Positions 1 to 6,746 of a stretch of 47,658 nucleotides of DNA are shown here, in pieces. The notes beneath the pieces were generated by a model, which did not search any database, had not been told where the DNA came from, and was given only the letters and a program-made list of their open reading frames with translations. Source of the stretch: an uncultured Porphyromonadaceae bacterium (lineage in GTDB: Bacteria > Bacteroidota > Bacteroidia > Bacteroidales > Muribaculaceae); the NCBI GenBank assembly GCA_948467675.1, contig CAOKFI010000017.1:1-47658 (forward strand), written 5' to 3'. The first letter of the stretch is position 1, and each line of letters starts with the position of its first letter. A program made the translations under genes and the position numbers.

Positions 1-53
1 CTGTAACCTTCTGATCCGTAGTCAGATGCTCTATTCAGTTGAGCTAGCGAGCC
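1..53 (-). tRNA. tRNA-Arg (anticodon ACG), 3' part cut off by the window edge
   Basis: Read on the minus strand, the sequence starts with a 7-nt acceptor arm, then TAGCTCA of the D-arm, then an anticodon stem TCTGA/TCAGA enclosing the 7-nt loop CTACGGA. Loop positions 34-36 are ACG, which reads Arg CGN codons. The variable loop begins at the window edge, and the T-arm and 3' acceptor strand lie outside. The 5' end at 53 is set by the 7 nt before TAGCTC. A Bacteroides-type promoter sits just upstream. Confidence 0.9.
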
Positions 54-87
54 ATTGGCGCCGTGCGCTTCTTGGCGTTTGCGACTG

Positions 88-121
88 CAAAGGTATGCCA
101 TTTTTTTTAATCACGCAACAA
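88..121 (-). promoter_or_regulatory. Promoter of the tRNA-Arg gene
   Basis: Minus strand: a TACCTTTG box (TAnnTTTG, the Bacteroides -7 element) lies at 88-95. TTG-rich sequence about 20 nt upstream (116-121) fits the -33 element. It lies 35 nt before the tRNA 5' end. Confidence 0.7.
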
Positions 122-203
122 TTTTGCAATTTATTTTCACCTATTTTTCATACGCGAATAATTGCGGACAAAAGTCATCCAATATGACAATACTGTCACA
201 ACA

Positions 204-236
204 TTTGCATTGCCACCGAAGAAAACAATTAATTTG
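204..236 (+). promoter_or_regulatory. Weak candidate promoter for the barrel protein
   Basis: TTTG at 204-207, then about 21 nt, then TTAATTTG at 229-236, an imperfect TAnnTTTG. Its position about 25 nt before the start codon at 260 is right, but the -7 match is not exact. Confidence 0.3.
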
Positions 237-259
237 CACCTGCATAATTACAAACAGAA

Positions 260-886
260 ATGAGATCGCGCTTTATACTATCAGTTCTTTACTGTATCAT
301 TGTCACAATAGCTGCTTCAGGCACAGAGAATACCGATCCGGCATATACAGCGGCAGCCGATGAAACGATAAAGCTGCCGCAATACCGCAACATATATGTA
401 GAGTTTATGGGGCCTTCAAACATGGCAGGCATCAGCTATGATTCCCGACTGAAGCCGGGATCGAAATGGGGCTACCGCATAGGCCTGGGATACGCATACG
501 GAACAAGCATAGGCATACTGGATGCCGAAGAACATGTACACATGGCCGGTATCCCTATCGAATTCAATGGCATATTCGGCAAAAAGAAAAGCAAATTTGA
601 AGCCGGCTTTGGTGTGAACCTGGGCATGTACCACCACAGCTGGTACAAATACAACATCATAATGTCCAATGGCGGAATTTATCTTTCAAAAGACAACGAA
701 AAGCAGATAGAAAACAGATTCTACCACTATTGCTACTTCAACATCGGATATAGATACCAACGCCCGAGCGGATTCCAGTTCAGGATAGGAATCAGCCCTA
801 TGTTCAGTTTCACCAGATACGACGGCGTAATATCTATGCCGTTGCTATGCTGTCCTTACCTCAGTTTCGGATATACCCTCAAATAG
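260..886 (+). CDS. Small outer-membrane beta-barrel protein, unknown function
   Basis: A 208-residue protein with an N-terminal hydrophobic signal (about residues 1-20). The body is rich in aromatic and glycine residues, with alternating polar/nonpolar strands such as YRIGLGYAYG, FEAGFGVNLGMY and YCYFNIGYRY. It ends in a strand with terminal aromatic/Lys (LSFGYTLK), as barrel proteins inserted by BAM often do. This suggests an 8-stranded outer-membrane barrel. I do not recognise a named family, and the neighbours give no function: a convergent sulfatase starts 22 bp beyond its stop. The ATG at 260 is the first in-frame start that gives the signal peptide. Confidence 0.7.
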   Translation: MRSRFILSVLYCIIVTIAASGTENTDPAYTAAADETIKLPQYRNIYVEFMGPSNMAGISYDSRLKPGSKWGYRIGLGYAYGTSIGILDAEEHVHMAGIPIEFNGIFGKKKSKFEAGFGVNLGMYHHSWYKYNIIMSNGGIYLSKDNEKQIENRFYHYCYFNIGYRYQRPSGFQFRIGISPMFSFTRYDGVISMPLLCCPYLSFGYTLK

Positions 887-908
887 TCTACGGCACAGAA
901 TGTTCAGA

Positions 909-2420
909 TCATTCCGCCGGAAGGGTCACATTGAAATACGGACTTTGGGTATGCTCGCGGAGCAAAATATCTACCATTCTGCGAACGAGATCCGGATGTT
1001 GCGACGCTATATCATGATCCTCATGAATGTCGGAGGACAAATCATAAAGATACGGAACCCCACCCTTCACAATCAGTTTCATATCGCCCATTCGCAAAGC
1101 CATCTGATCCGTCTCGTCAAATTCCCAGTACAGGAAGTCATGGCGCGGCTGAGCATTTCCGGACAGCTCCGGAACAAACGACAACCCGTCGAAATACTCA
1201 GGTTTTCCATCCCTACGGCCATAACGCGATTTATAGTCCTTCACGCCTATGATCTCGCATAATGTAGGCATTACATCATAGAACGCGCACTGATGATCCG
1301 ATTCACTGCCGGGAGCCACGACTCCGGGCCAGCGCACTATGAACGGAACACGTATCCCCCCTTCATGACACTGGCGTTTAAGCCCTCGCAGTTTACCGTC
1401 ACGCCCGAAAAATTCAGGATCAGCACCGCCCTCCTCATGAGGGCCATTGTCGCTTGTAAAGATCACGATCGTATTGTCGGCCAAGCCCATTTCATCAAGT
1501 TTTCCCATAACGTCGCCTACATAAGAGTCGAGACGGTTTATCATTGCGGCAAACTGCGCATGGGTGTGTTCGGTGGCATTGTAGCGCGCCCCCTCCTGAC
1601 CGCCCCATGTCTTGTCGACAAAAAAGCGTTTTTCATATTTTGACAGCAACGAATCCTCAGGCTGCACAAGCTCCGCATGAGGAAGCGTATATGTCAGTAC
1701 TCCGAAAAACGGCTTATCGGAAGACTGACTGCCGATCCACTCCATGGCATGACGATGTATGATATCGGCCGAATACTGGGTGCGTTTACGATAATCCGGA
1801 CCGAACATCGGATACCGTATATTATCTTCCATCAACACACGTACCACAGAGGTGTCGCCGGCACTGCGGCTGAAGCGGTTCAAAAAGTTAGGATAATACA
1901 GATGTGCCTGATACTGGCATATATAACCGAAAAACTCATCCACACCACGTTTGTCGGGAGTCGATACCGAGCCCTCATAGCCTCCGGCCCACTTTCCGAA
2001 CATACCAATATTATAGCCATTATCCTTCATTATCTCCGGCAGTATCACATGCCCCGGATCATACGGATGCTGTCCCACTATTGAGTATTCTCTGTTCACT
2101 CCATATTGCACCTCCGGCACATCACGCCAATATTCCTTATTTCCGCGAACCTCACAATGGCCGGAATGCTGGCCGGTCATAAACGACGCTCTGGACGGCG
2201 CGCTTACCGGACTTCCGGCATACGCCTGAGTAAATCTCATGCCTTGGCGCGCCAGCGAGTCTATACACGGCGTGTCGATATATGGCTGGCCGTAGCATCC
2301 AAGATCTCCATAGCCCATGTCATCGCACATGATCACAAGTATATTCGGACGCTCCGATGCTGCGTCCACGGGCATCGCGGCACAAACCGCGCCCAGAAAA
2401 GTAAAAAAACATTTATCCAT
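909..2420 (-). CDS. Secreted S1-type sulfatase (serine-type formylglycine)
   Basis: A 503-residue arylsulfatase of the alkaline-phosphatase superfamily. Seen in the sequence: signal peptide at residues 1-21; metal-binding DDMGYGDLG around residue 33; the sulfatase signature SAPSRASFMTG at 73-83; and a second metal motif FTSDNGPHEEGG. The catalytic position is Ser73, so maturation to formylglycine would need the anaerobic radical-SAM maturase (anSME), which is not in this window. The family cleaves sulfate esters from glycans or aryl compounds; the substrate cannot be told from sequence. I chose the ATG at 2420 because it opens a clean signal peptide; an upstream extension would use TTG and run through a terminator hairpin. 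There is no adjacent SusCD pair, so it looks like a stand-alone enzyme. Confidence 0.92.
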   Translation of the reverse strand: MDKCFFTFLGAVCAAMPVDAASERPNILVIMCDDMGYGDLGCYGQPYIDTPCIDSLARQGMRFTQAYAGSPVSAPSRASFMTGQHSGHCEVRGNKEYWRDVPEVQYGVNREYSIVGQHPYDPGHVILPEIMKDNGYNIGMFGKWAGGYEGSVSTPDKRGVDEFFGYICQYQAHLYYPNFLNRFSRSAGDTSVVRVLMEDNIRYPMFGPDYRKRTQYSADIIHRHAMEWIGSQSSDKPFFGVLTYTLPHAELVQPEDSLLSKYEKRFFVDKTWGGQEGARYNATEHTHAQFAAMINRLDSYVGDVMGKLDEMGLADNTIVIFTSDNGPHEEGGADPEFFGRDGKLRGLKRQCHEGGIRVPFIVRWPGVVAPGSESDHQCAFYDVMPTLCEIIGVKDYKSRYGRRDGKPEYFDGLSFVPELSGNAQPRHDFLYWEFDETDQMALRMGDMKLIVKGGVPYLYDLSSDIHEDHDIASQHPDLVRRMVDILLREHTQSPYFNVTLPAE

Positions 2421-2440
2421 GGTCAGTGTCAGGTTTAATA

Positions 2441-2448
2441 CAAAGATA
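2441..2448 (-). promoter_or_regulatory. -7 element of the sulfatase promoter
   Basis: Minus-strand TATCTTTG, an exact TAnnTTTG, 21 nt upstream of the sulfatase ATG. No clean TTTG is found 19-20 nt further up; that place is occupied by the T-run of the hairpin at 2466-2495. Confidence 0.6.
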
Positions 2449-2465
2449 CATATTCCTGTCAAAAT

Positions 2466-2495
2466 AAAAAGGCGCTTCTCACAAAGCGCCTTTTT
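2466..2495 (-). terminator. Strong intrinsic terminator upstream of the sulfatase
   Basis: A 12-bp perfect stem (AAAAAGGCGCTT / AAGCGCCTTTTT) with a 6-nt loop, A-tract before and T-tract after, so it can work in either direction. On the minus strand it ends either read-through from the LpxH-like gene or a short RNA started at the promoter at 2554-2585. It insulates the sulfatase promoter. Confidence 0.8.
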
Positions 2496-2548
2496 ATTGG
2501 TTTCCAATAGGTACAATTTCTAAGGTAAAAAAGATTGTTTTAGGTTTG
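2466..2548 (-). ncRNA. Candidate small RNA or attenuated leader of about 80 nt
   Basis: A promoter-like pair (TTTG at 2582-2585, 20 nt, CACCTTTG at 2554-2561) points left, and a strong terminator lies about 55-80 nt downstream, with no open reading frame starting at ATG in between. A small extra hairpin, TATTGG-AAA-CCAATA (minus strand, about 2498-2512), precedes the terminator. This arrangement fits either a free small RNA or a leader whose termination controls the sulfatase. The -7 box has C instead of T at its first base, so the call is tentative. Confidence 0.35.
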
Positions 2549-2553
2549 TGTGA

Positions 2554-2585
2554 CAAAGGTGGCCGTTTTTGCCCTCTCAGCCAAA
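2554..2585 (-). promoter_or_regulatory. Candidate second promoter above the sulfatase terminator
   Basis: Minus-strand TTTG (2582-2585), 20-nt spacer, CACCTTTG (2554-2561). One mismatch to TAnnTTTG. The surrounding 2521-2711 stretch is AT-rich and carries no other supportable feature. Confidence 0.4.
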
Positions 2586-2711
2586 TAATTTTATATGTTT
2601 TCCAACATAGTTTATCATCATTTCGCAAAACCCTTAGTCATCACCGCTTAACTATCTGCAAAACAACATATTAGTTTTAATAAAATTTTAACATTTAATA
2701 TTAAACAAATG

Positions 2712-3515
2712 TTAATGTTGTTTTTCTCTTGACTTACGGTCTGTAAGTGCTGATGGAATTCCGAAATCCGACAACGAATGCAATTGCAAATTCCGGCCAT
2801 CATACACTCCATAGCTGAAATGAGTTATCCAGTCACCAAGTATCACAACCTCAGCCCCATGCCCTACGCTCTGTTGCAGCAGTACGTGACGATGACCGAA
2901 TACGAAATAATCGACCTCTCCCGGATGACTGGCGGCATATTCACAAGCAAAGGCCACAAGCGGTTCCGTTTTTTCCTGATTCAAGGAGCCGGCGCCATTA
3001 AGTTTCCGGCTATGCGACGACCAGCGGTGGGCAAACCCTACTGTCCAACGCGGATGTATCGATGCGAACAGGCGCTGACATATCTTGTTGCGGAACAGAC
3101 TGCGAAGCATCCGGAACCCCAGAGGCAGACGTCCTACCCCATCACCATGAGACATAAAAAAACTATGACCGTCAATTTCCTCGACAAGACTCCCGTCTAT
3201 AACCCTCATACCGATCTCAGCCGGAAGATAGTCGAAAATCCATATATCATGATTTCCGATAAACCATGTTATCTCCACCCCCGAATCAGACAATTCCGCC
3301 AGGGTTCCTAAAAAACGGGTAAATCCCCGCGGAACCACATAACGGTACTCGTACCAATAGTCAAGTATATCGCCGAGAAGATACAGCCTACGGGCGGTCG
3401 GAGCTATAGAGCGCAGCCACGAGACCACTGTACGCTCATGCTGGCGGGGATCGTCGAAATATCGCGCGCCGAGATGCAGATCAGACAGAAAATATGTCAG
3501 GGTCCGTCGTTCCAT
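2712..3515 (-). CDS. lpxH: UDP-2,3-diacylglucosamine diphosphatase, LpxH-like
   Basis: A 267-residue calcineurin-type metallophosphoesterase. The metal-ligand motifs are all present in order: DLHLG (Asp12, His14), GDILD (Asp49), GNHD (87-90), MSHGD (His123) and GHRH (207-210). In lipid A synthesis LpxH removes UMP from UDP-diacylglucosamine at the inner membrane face, giving lipid X. The length is slightly above that of E. coli LpxH. It follows the SufT-like gene by 11 bp in the same direction, so the two are probably co-transcribed. A broader UDP-diacylglucosamine-hydrolase-like metallophosphatase remains possible, because Bacteroidota carry several paralogues. Confidence 0.82.
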   Translation of the reverse strand: MERRTLTYFLSDLHLGARYFDDPRQHERTVVSWLRSIAPTARRLYLLGDILDYWYEYRYVVPRGFTRFLGTLAELSDSGVEITWFIGNHDIWIFDYLPAEIGMRVIDGSLVEEIDGHSFFMSHGDGVGRLPLGFRMLRSLFRNKICQRLFASIHPRWTVGFAHRWSSHSRKLNGAGSLNQEKTEPLVAFACEYAASHPGEVDYFVFGHRHVLLQQSVGHGAEVVILGDWITHFSYGVYDGRNLQLHSLSDFGIPSALTDRKSREKQH

Positions 3516-3526
3516 CCGGTCTGATT

Positions 3527-3847
3527 TTACATAAAACCGAGGTCGAGTTTGGCCTCATCGCTCATCATGTCCTTGTCCCATACCGGATCAAAGACTATAT
3601 TTATATCGACCGACTTCACGCCTTCGATACTCTCGAGCTTTATACGAGCATCATCCACTATGAAATCCGAAGCAGGACAATTGGGCGCAGTCAGCGTCAT
3701 ATCGACATGGAGATCACCGTCATCGCCTACATCTATTTTATAGATAAGTCCGAGATTGTATATGTCAACAGGGATCTCAGGATCATAAACTGTCTTGAGC
3801 AGCTCTACTACCCGCTCCTCTATTTTAAGTCTTTCGTCTGAAGTCAT
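3527..3847 (-). CDS. MIP18/DUF59 family Fe-S assembly factor, SufT-like
   Basis: A 106-residue protein with the MIP18-family core: VYDPEIPVDIYNLGLIYKI near the N terminus, DMTLTAPNCPASD with the conserved single Cys in the middle, and VFDPVWDKDMMSDEAK near the end. Family members help load Fe-S clusters onto target proteins (SufT, PaaD and eukaryotic CIA proteins are relatives). I chose the ATG at 3847; a TTG at 3862 and a GTG at 3850 are also in frame. A weak minus-strand box TTACTTTG at 3893-3900 could be its promoter. It leads the LpxH-like gene and is divergent from the NAD(P)HX repair gene. Confidence 0.85.
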   Translation of the reverse strand: MTSDERLKIEERVVELLKTVYDPEIPVDIYNLGLIYKIDVGDDGDLHVDMTLTAPNCPASDFIVDDARIKLESIEGVKSVDINIVFDPVWDKDMMSDEAKLDLGFM

Positions 3848-4016
3848 CACTAACGATTTCAATTAAATCCGCAGCGAACGATCGCCTTAATGCAAAGTAA
3901 CAGATTTTTCCCGATATAGCCCACACTCCATAATAAAATTTGCAAACGGGACACAAACAATGTTGACATCACAGAAAATACCATATAGCGTACCGACGAA
4001 ACCATATATTATTTTG

Positions 4017-4024
4017 TAATTTTG
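4017..4024 (+). promoter_or_regulatory. -7 element for the NAD(P)HX repair gene
   Basis: TAATTTTG, an exact TAnnTTTG, 28 nt before the ATG at 4052. No clear -33 TTTG is seen. Confidence 0.45.
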
Positions 4025-4051
4025 CAATATCAACCGAGACCATTCTCCGAT

Positions 4052-5566
4052 ATGAAAATATTTACCACCGACCAGATCAGGGATATAGATCTGAAAACGA
4101 TAGAAAACGAAGGCATTACATCTCTCCAGCTTATAGAGCGGGTGGCAGAAAGCGTGACATGCGAAATCATATCGCGCTGGCGCAGCAGCAAGAAAATAGC
4201 CATATTCGCCGGGCCTGGCAATAATGGCGCTGACGCGCTGACTGTCGGGCGGATGCTTGTCGAACAAGGATATTCTCCGGAAATATTTCTGTTCAACATA
4301 GGCGGCAACAGGCTAAGTCCAGACTGCGCCACATGCAAGGAACGACTGCTTCAGGCCGGTGAAATTGACTTCACCGAGGTGACCGGTCTTTTCTCACTGC
4401 CGCATCTGTCGAGCGAATATTTAGTAGTCGACGGATTGTTCGGTTCAGGTCTTCGCGAACCGCTTAGCGGATGTTTCATGACATTGGTGCGATATATCAA
4501 TGAGTCGGGAGCTACCATCGTTGCTATCGACGTACCGTCAGGACTGTTCGGCGACTGGAATCCGCGTTCGATCAACCGCAATATCATACATGCCGATCTG
4601 ACACTGGCCATACAGTTTCCGAGACTGTCATTTTTCATAGCCGACAATGCGGAACTCATTGGAGAGTGGAAAATACTCGACATCGAGTTAAGCCCGTCCG
4701 AGATCCGCCGCACACCGGCACCGTTCTATTATGTTGAGAAAAACGATGTTCGTCGTGTACTTCAGCCTCGTGGCGAATTCACATCCAAAGCCGATTATGG
4801 ATCAGCCCTGCTGATTGCAGGAAGTTCCGGAATGCTCGGAGCGGCCGTTCTGGCCGCACGCGGCGCTCTCAGATCCGGAGCCGGAAAAGTTACGGTTCAT
4901 TCCGCCCGCTGCGGACACAGTGTATTGCAGTCATCAGTCCCGGAAGCTCTTTTTCAGACCGACAACAACGATCTGTGCATTACCGACATGCTTCCTCGCC
5001 ATGAATACTCGGCGATAGCAATCGGCCCAGGCATAGGGACTAATGAAGCTACTATCAACGCTCTGGAGGCATTTCTGAAATCATACGACAAACCGGTGAT
5101 ACTCGATGCCGACGCCCTCAACTGCATAGCCCGTCGCAACAACCTGCTGCATTATGTGCCCGTGCTCTCGATCATCACACCCCATGCAGGAGAATTCGAC
5201 CGCCTGTTCGGAGCACAGCCGAACCATGAAGCAAGACTCGCCAAAGCCATTGAGATGGCCCACAACTACAATATACTTATCATTCTCAAAGGGCACTATA
5301 CAGCAATCGTGAGACCTGACGGAAAGATCTATTTCAACTCGTCAGGCAATCCGGCAATGGCAACACCCGGCAGCGGCGATGTACTTACCGGAGTCCTGGC
5401 CGCCATGCTCGCTCAAGGCTACAAGCCTGAGATAGCAGCCCTGCTCGCTGTATATATACATGGCTACGCCGGTGATCTCGCCGCTGAGACCGAAGGGCAA
5501 TACGGAGTGACGGCAGGCGACATTGCAGCCAGAATCGGACAGGCCATCAAGGCTATCGCATTCTGA
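4052..5566 (+). CDS. nnr: Bifunctional NAD(P)HX epimerase / ADP- or ATP-dependent dehydratase
   Basis: A 504-residue fusion. The N-terminal YjeF_N domain (about 1-215) has the GPGNNGADAL motif at 54-63 and epimerises hydrated NAD(P)H. The C-terminal ribokinase-like dehydratase domain (about 225-504) has GPGIGT (325-330), ITPHAGE (375-381) and the nucleotide-binding GSGDVLTG (440-447), and restores NAD(P)H from the hydrate using a nucleotide. This two-domain order is usual in bacteria. The ATG at 4052 starts the conserved MKIFTTDQIRDID; an in-frame ATG ten codons earlier would lie on the promoter. The gene is apparently single; the ECF sigma gene starts 70 bp downstream with its own promoter-like sequence. 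Confidence 0.95.
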   Translation: MKIFTTDQIRDIDLKTIENEGITSLQLIERVAESVTCEIISRWRSSKKIAIFAGPGNNGADALTVGRMLVEQGYSPEIFLFNIGGNRLSPDCATCKERLLQAGEIDFTEVTGLFSLPHLSSEYLVVDGLFGSGLREPLSGCFMTLVRYINESGATIVAIDVPSGLFGDWNPRSINRNIIHADLTLAIQFPRLSFFIADNAELIGEWKILDIELSPSEIRRTPAPFYYVEKNDVRRVLQPRGEFTSKADYGSALLIAGSSGMLGAAVLAARGALRSGAGKVTVHSARCGHSVLQSSVPEALFQTDNNDLCITDMLPRHEYSAIAIGPGIGTNEATINALEAFLKSYDKPVILDADALNCIARRNNLLHYVPVLSIITPHAGEFDRLFGAQPNHEARLAKAIEMAHNYNILIILKGHYTAIVRPDGKIYFNSSGNPAMATPGSGDVLTGVLAAMLAQGYKPEIAALLAVYIHGYAGDLAAETEGQYGVTAGDIAARIGQAIKAIAF

Positions 5567-5600
5567 GGCGATTATTCTGCGAAAAAAATCAGGCCCGTGG

Positions 5601-5630
5601 GTTAGGTTTTCTGGCGGTCGCGTGTCTTTA
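5601..5630 (+). promoter_or_regulatory. Candidate ECF-type autoregulated promoter
   Basis: GTTAGGTTTT (5601-5610), then 10 nt, then CGTGTCTTTATAG (5621-5633), just before the sigma gene ATG at 5637. It is unlike TAnnTTTG and resembles the GGTTAGGTTTT ... CGTGTC pattern I associate with FecI-like genes of Bacteroides (from memory, not verified). An in-frame TAG at 5631-5633 rules out an earlier start, so the mRNA would have almost no leader. Confidence 0.4.
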
Positions 5631-5636
5631 TAGCGT

Positions 5637-6119
5637 ATGACGACAAAACATGACATAGAGCCGCTTTTCCGAACCAACTATGCAGCGATGCTCGCCCTCG
5701 CCGGCCGGCTTTTGCACAACGAGGATGCAGCGCGCGACATTGTGCACGATGTCTTTGCACGGTTGCTGACCGGAAATATCGCTCTCGTATCGTCGGCCTA
5801 TCTGCTCAAAGCCGTGCGCAACAGTTGTCTGAACCACATCCGCGATCTGTCGACACGCGACCGGATCAACAGCCTGTATGCACTCGACACCGATAGCGAC
5901 GATGACAAATGGCCCGACGAGGAAACGATCGAACGGCTCCACGCCATTATAGACCGATCGCTAACCGCCCAATGCGGCAATGTGGTCCGATTGCGGTTTA
6001 CAGAGGGCATGAGCTATCGTGAAATCTCCACGACACTTGGCATCAGCGAAGTAGCGGTCTACAAGCACTTGCGTCATGCGTTAGATGTTTTACGCCAAAA
6101 ATTCAGAAACAATGGATAA
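5637..6119 (+). CDS. ECF sigma factor (FecI-like, sigma-70 family)
   Basis: A 160-residue protein with the two ECF regions. Region 2 is about residues 10-75 (LFRTNYAAMLALAGRLLHNEDAARDIVHDVFARLL ... YLLKAVRNSCLNHIRD), which binds core polymerase and the -10 element. Region 4 is about 100-155 and contains the helix-turn-helix MSYREISTTLGISEVAVYKHLRHAL. It should direct RNA polymerase to its own operon and perhaps other targets when released by the partner anti-sigma. Its stop overlaps the anti-sigma start by 8 nt, so the two are translationally coupled. The order sigma, anti-sigma, TonB-receptor is the standard cell-surface signalling arrangement in Bacteroidota. Confidence 0.93.
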   Translation: MTTKHDIEPLFRTNYAAMLALAGRLLHNEDAARDIVHDVFARLLTGNIALVSSAYLLKAVRNSCLNHIRDLSTRDRINSLYALDTDSDDDKWPDEETIERLHAIIDRSLTAQCGNVVRLRFTEGMSYREISTTLGISEVAVYKHLRHALDVLRQKFRNNG

Positions 6120-6744
6120 TATCGACCGCCTTCTTGATGCCGCCGAGCATCCGGAACGATACACGGACGCAGAGCTTGATTCGATACTACAGGATCCTGA
6201 CGCACGCGAAGCATACGACCTGATGAGCAAAACACGGGGCGCATTGTTCAATCCGGCAGAACCGGATATCGACGCCGAGTGGCAGCGCTTTGCAGCTACC
6301 CGCATAGTCTCGCCACGCTGCTCCAGATTCCTCACATTTGTCAGCCGCCATGCCGCAGCACTGATCATAGGTGCAGCATCGCTGACCATGGTAGCCGCGG
6401 GTATCGGCATCGGTGTGTCGCCCGACCGTGACGACACTGTCGCAGTCACTGAGGCCACGGCAAACGACAGCGGCAGCCGGGAATCAGCCACTGCAACCGA
6501 CGACACGATACCGGCAAACGAACCTCAGACCGTAATATTCAAGGAGAATTCACTCTCCACGATTCTGGAAAGCATAGCATCATACTATGGCGCCACACTT
6601 GTATCCAACAAGCCTGAGGCCAAAGATCTAAGGCTATACTTCATCTGGGATCAGTCCAAACCTCTTGACGAGACCATAGATATGCTCAACAATTTCGAGC
6701 AGATCGACATCACATTAAAGGACAATACAATAATCGTTGACTGA
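6112..6744 (+). CDS. Short membrane anti-sigma factor with STN/DUF4974-like C terminus
   Basis: A 210-residue protein. It has a cytoplasmic N terminus (1-75, with MDNIDRLLDAAEHPERYTDAELDSIL), one membrane helix (about 81-101, AAALIIGAASLTMVAAGIGIG), an acidic low-complexity linker (about 105-132) and a C-terminal alpha/beta domain (135-210) like the DUF4974/secretin-TonB short domain found at the end of FecR proteins. Usual FecR-type regulators are about 300-350 residues; the central FecR domain seems to be missing here. It probably holds the upstream sigma factor and contacts the STN domain of the downstream receptor in the periplasm. The start at 6112 overlaps the sigma stop, and only 2 nt separate its stop from the receptor ATG. 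Confidence 0.75.
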   Translation: MDNIDRLLDAAEHPERYTDAELDSILQDPDAREAYDLMSKTRGALFNPAEPDIDAEWQRFAATRIVSPRCSRFLTFVSRHAAALIIGAASLTMVAAGIGIGVSPDRDDTVAVTEATANDSGSRESATATDDTIPANEPQTVIFKENSLSTILESIASYYGATLVSNKPEAKDLRLYFIWDQSKPLDETIDMLNNFEQIDITLKDNTIIVD

Positions 6745-6746
6745 CA

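Noticed and set aside
3963..3990. E. coli-type promoter (TTGACA ... TATAG) before the NAD(P)HX repair gene
   Set aside because: Bacteroidota use TTTG / TAnnTTTG, and a matching box occurs closer to the gene at 4017-4024.
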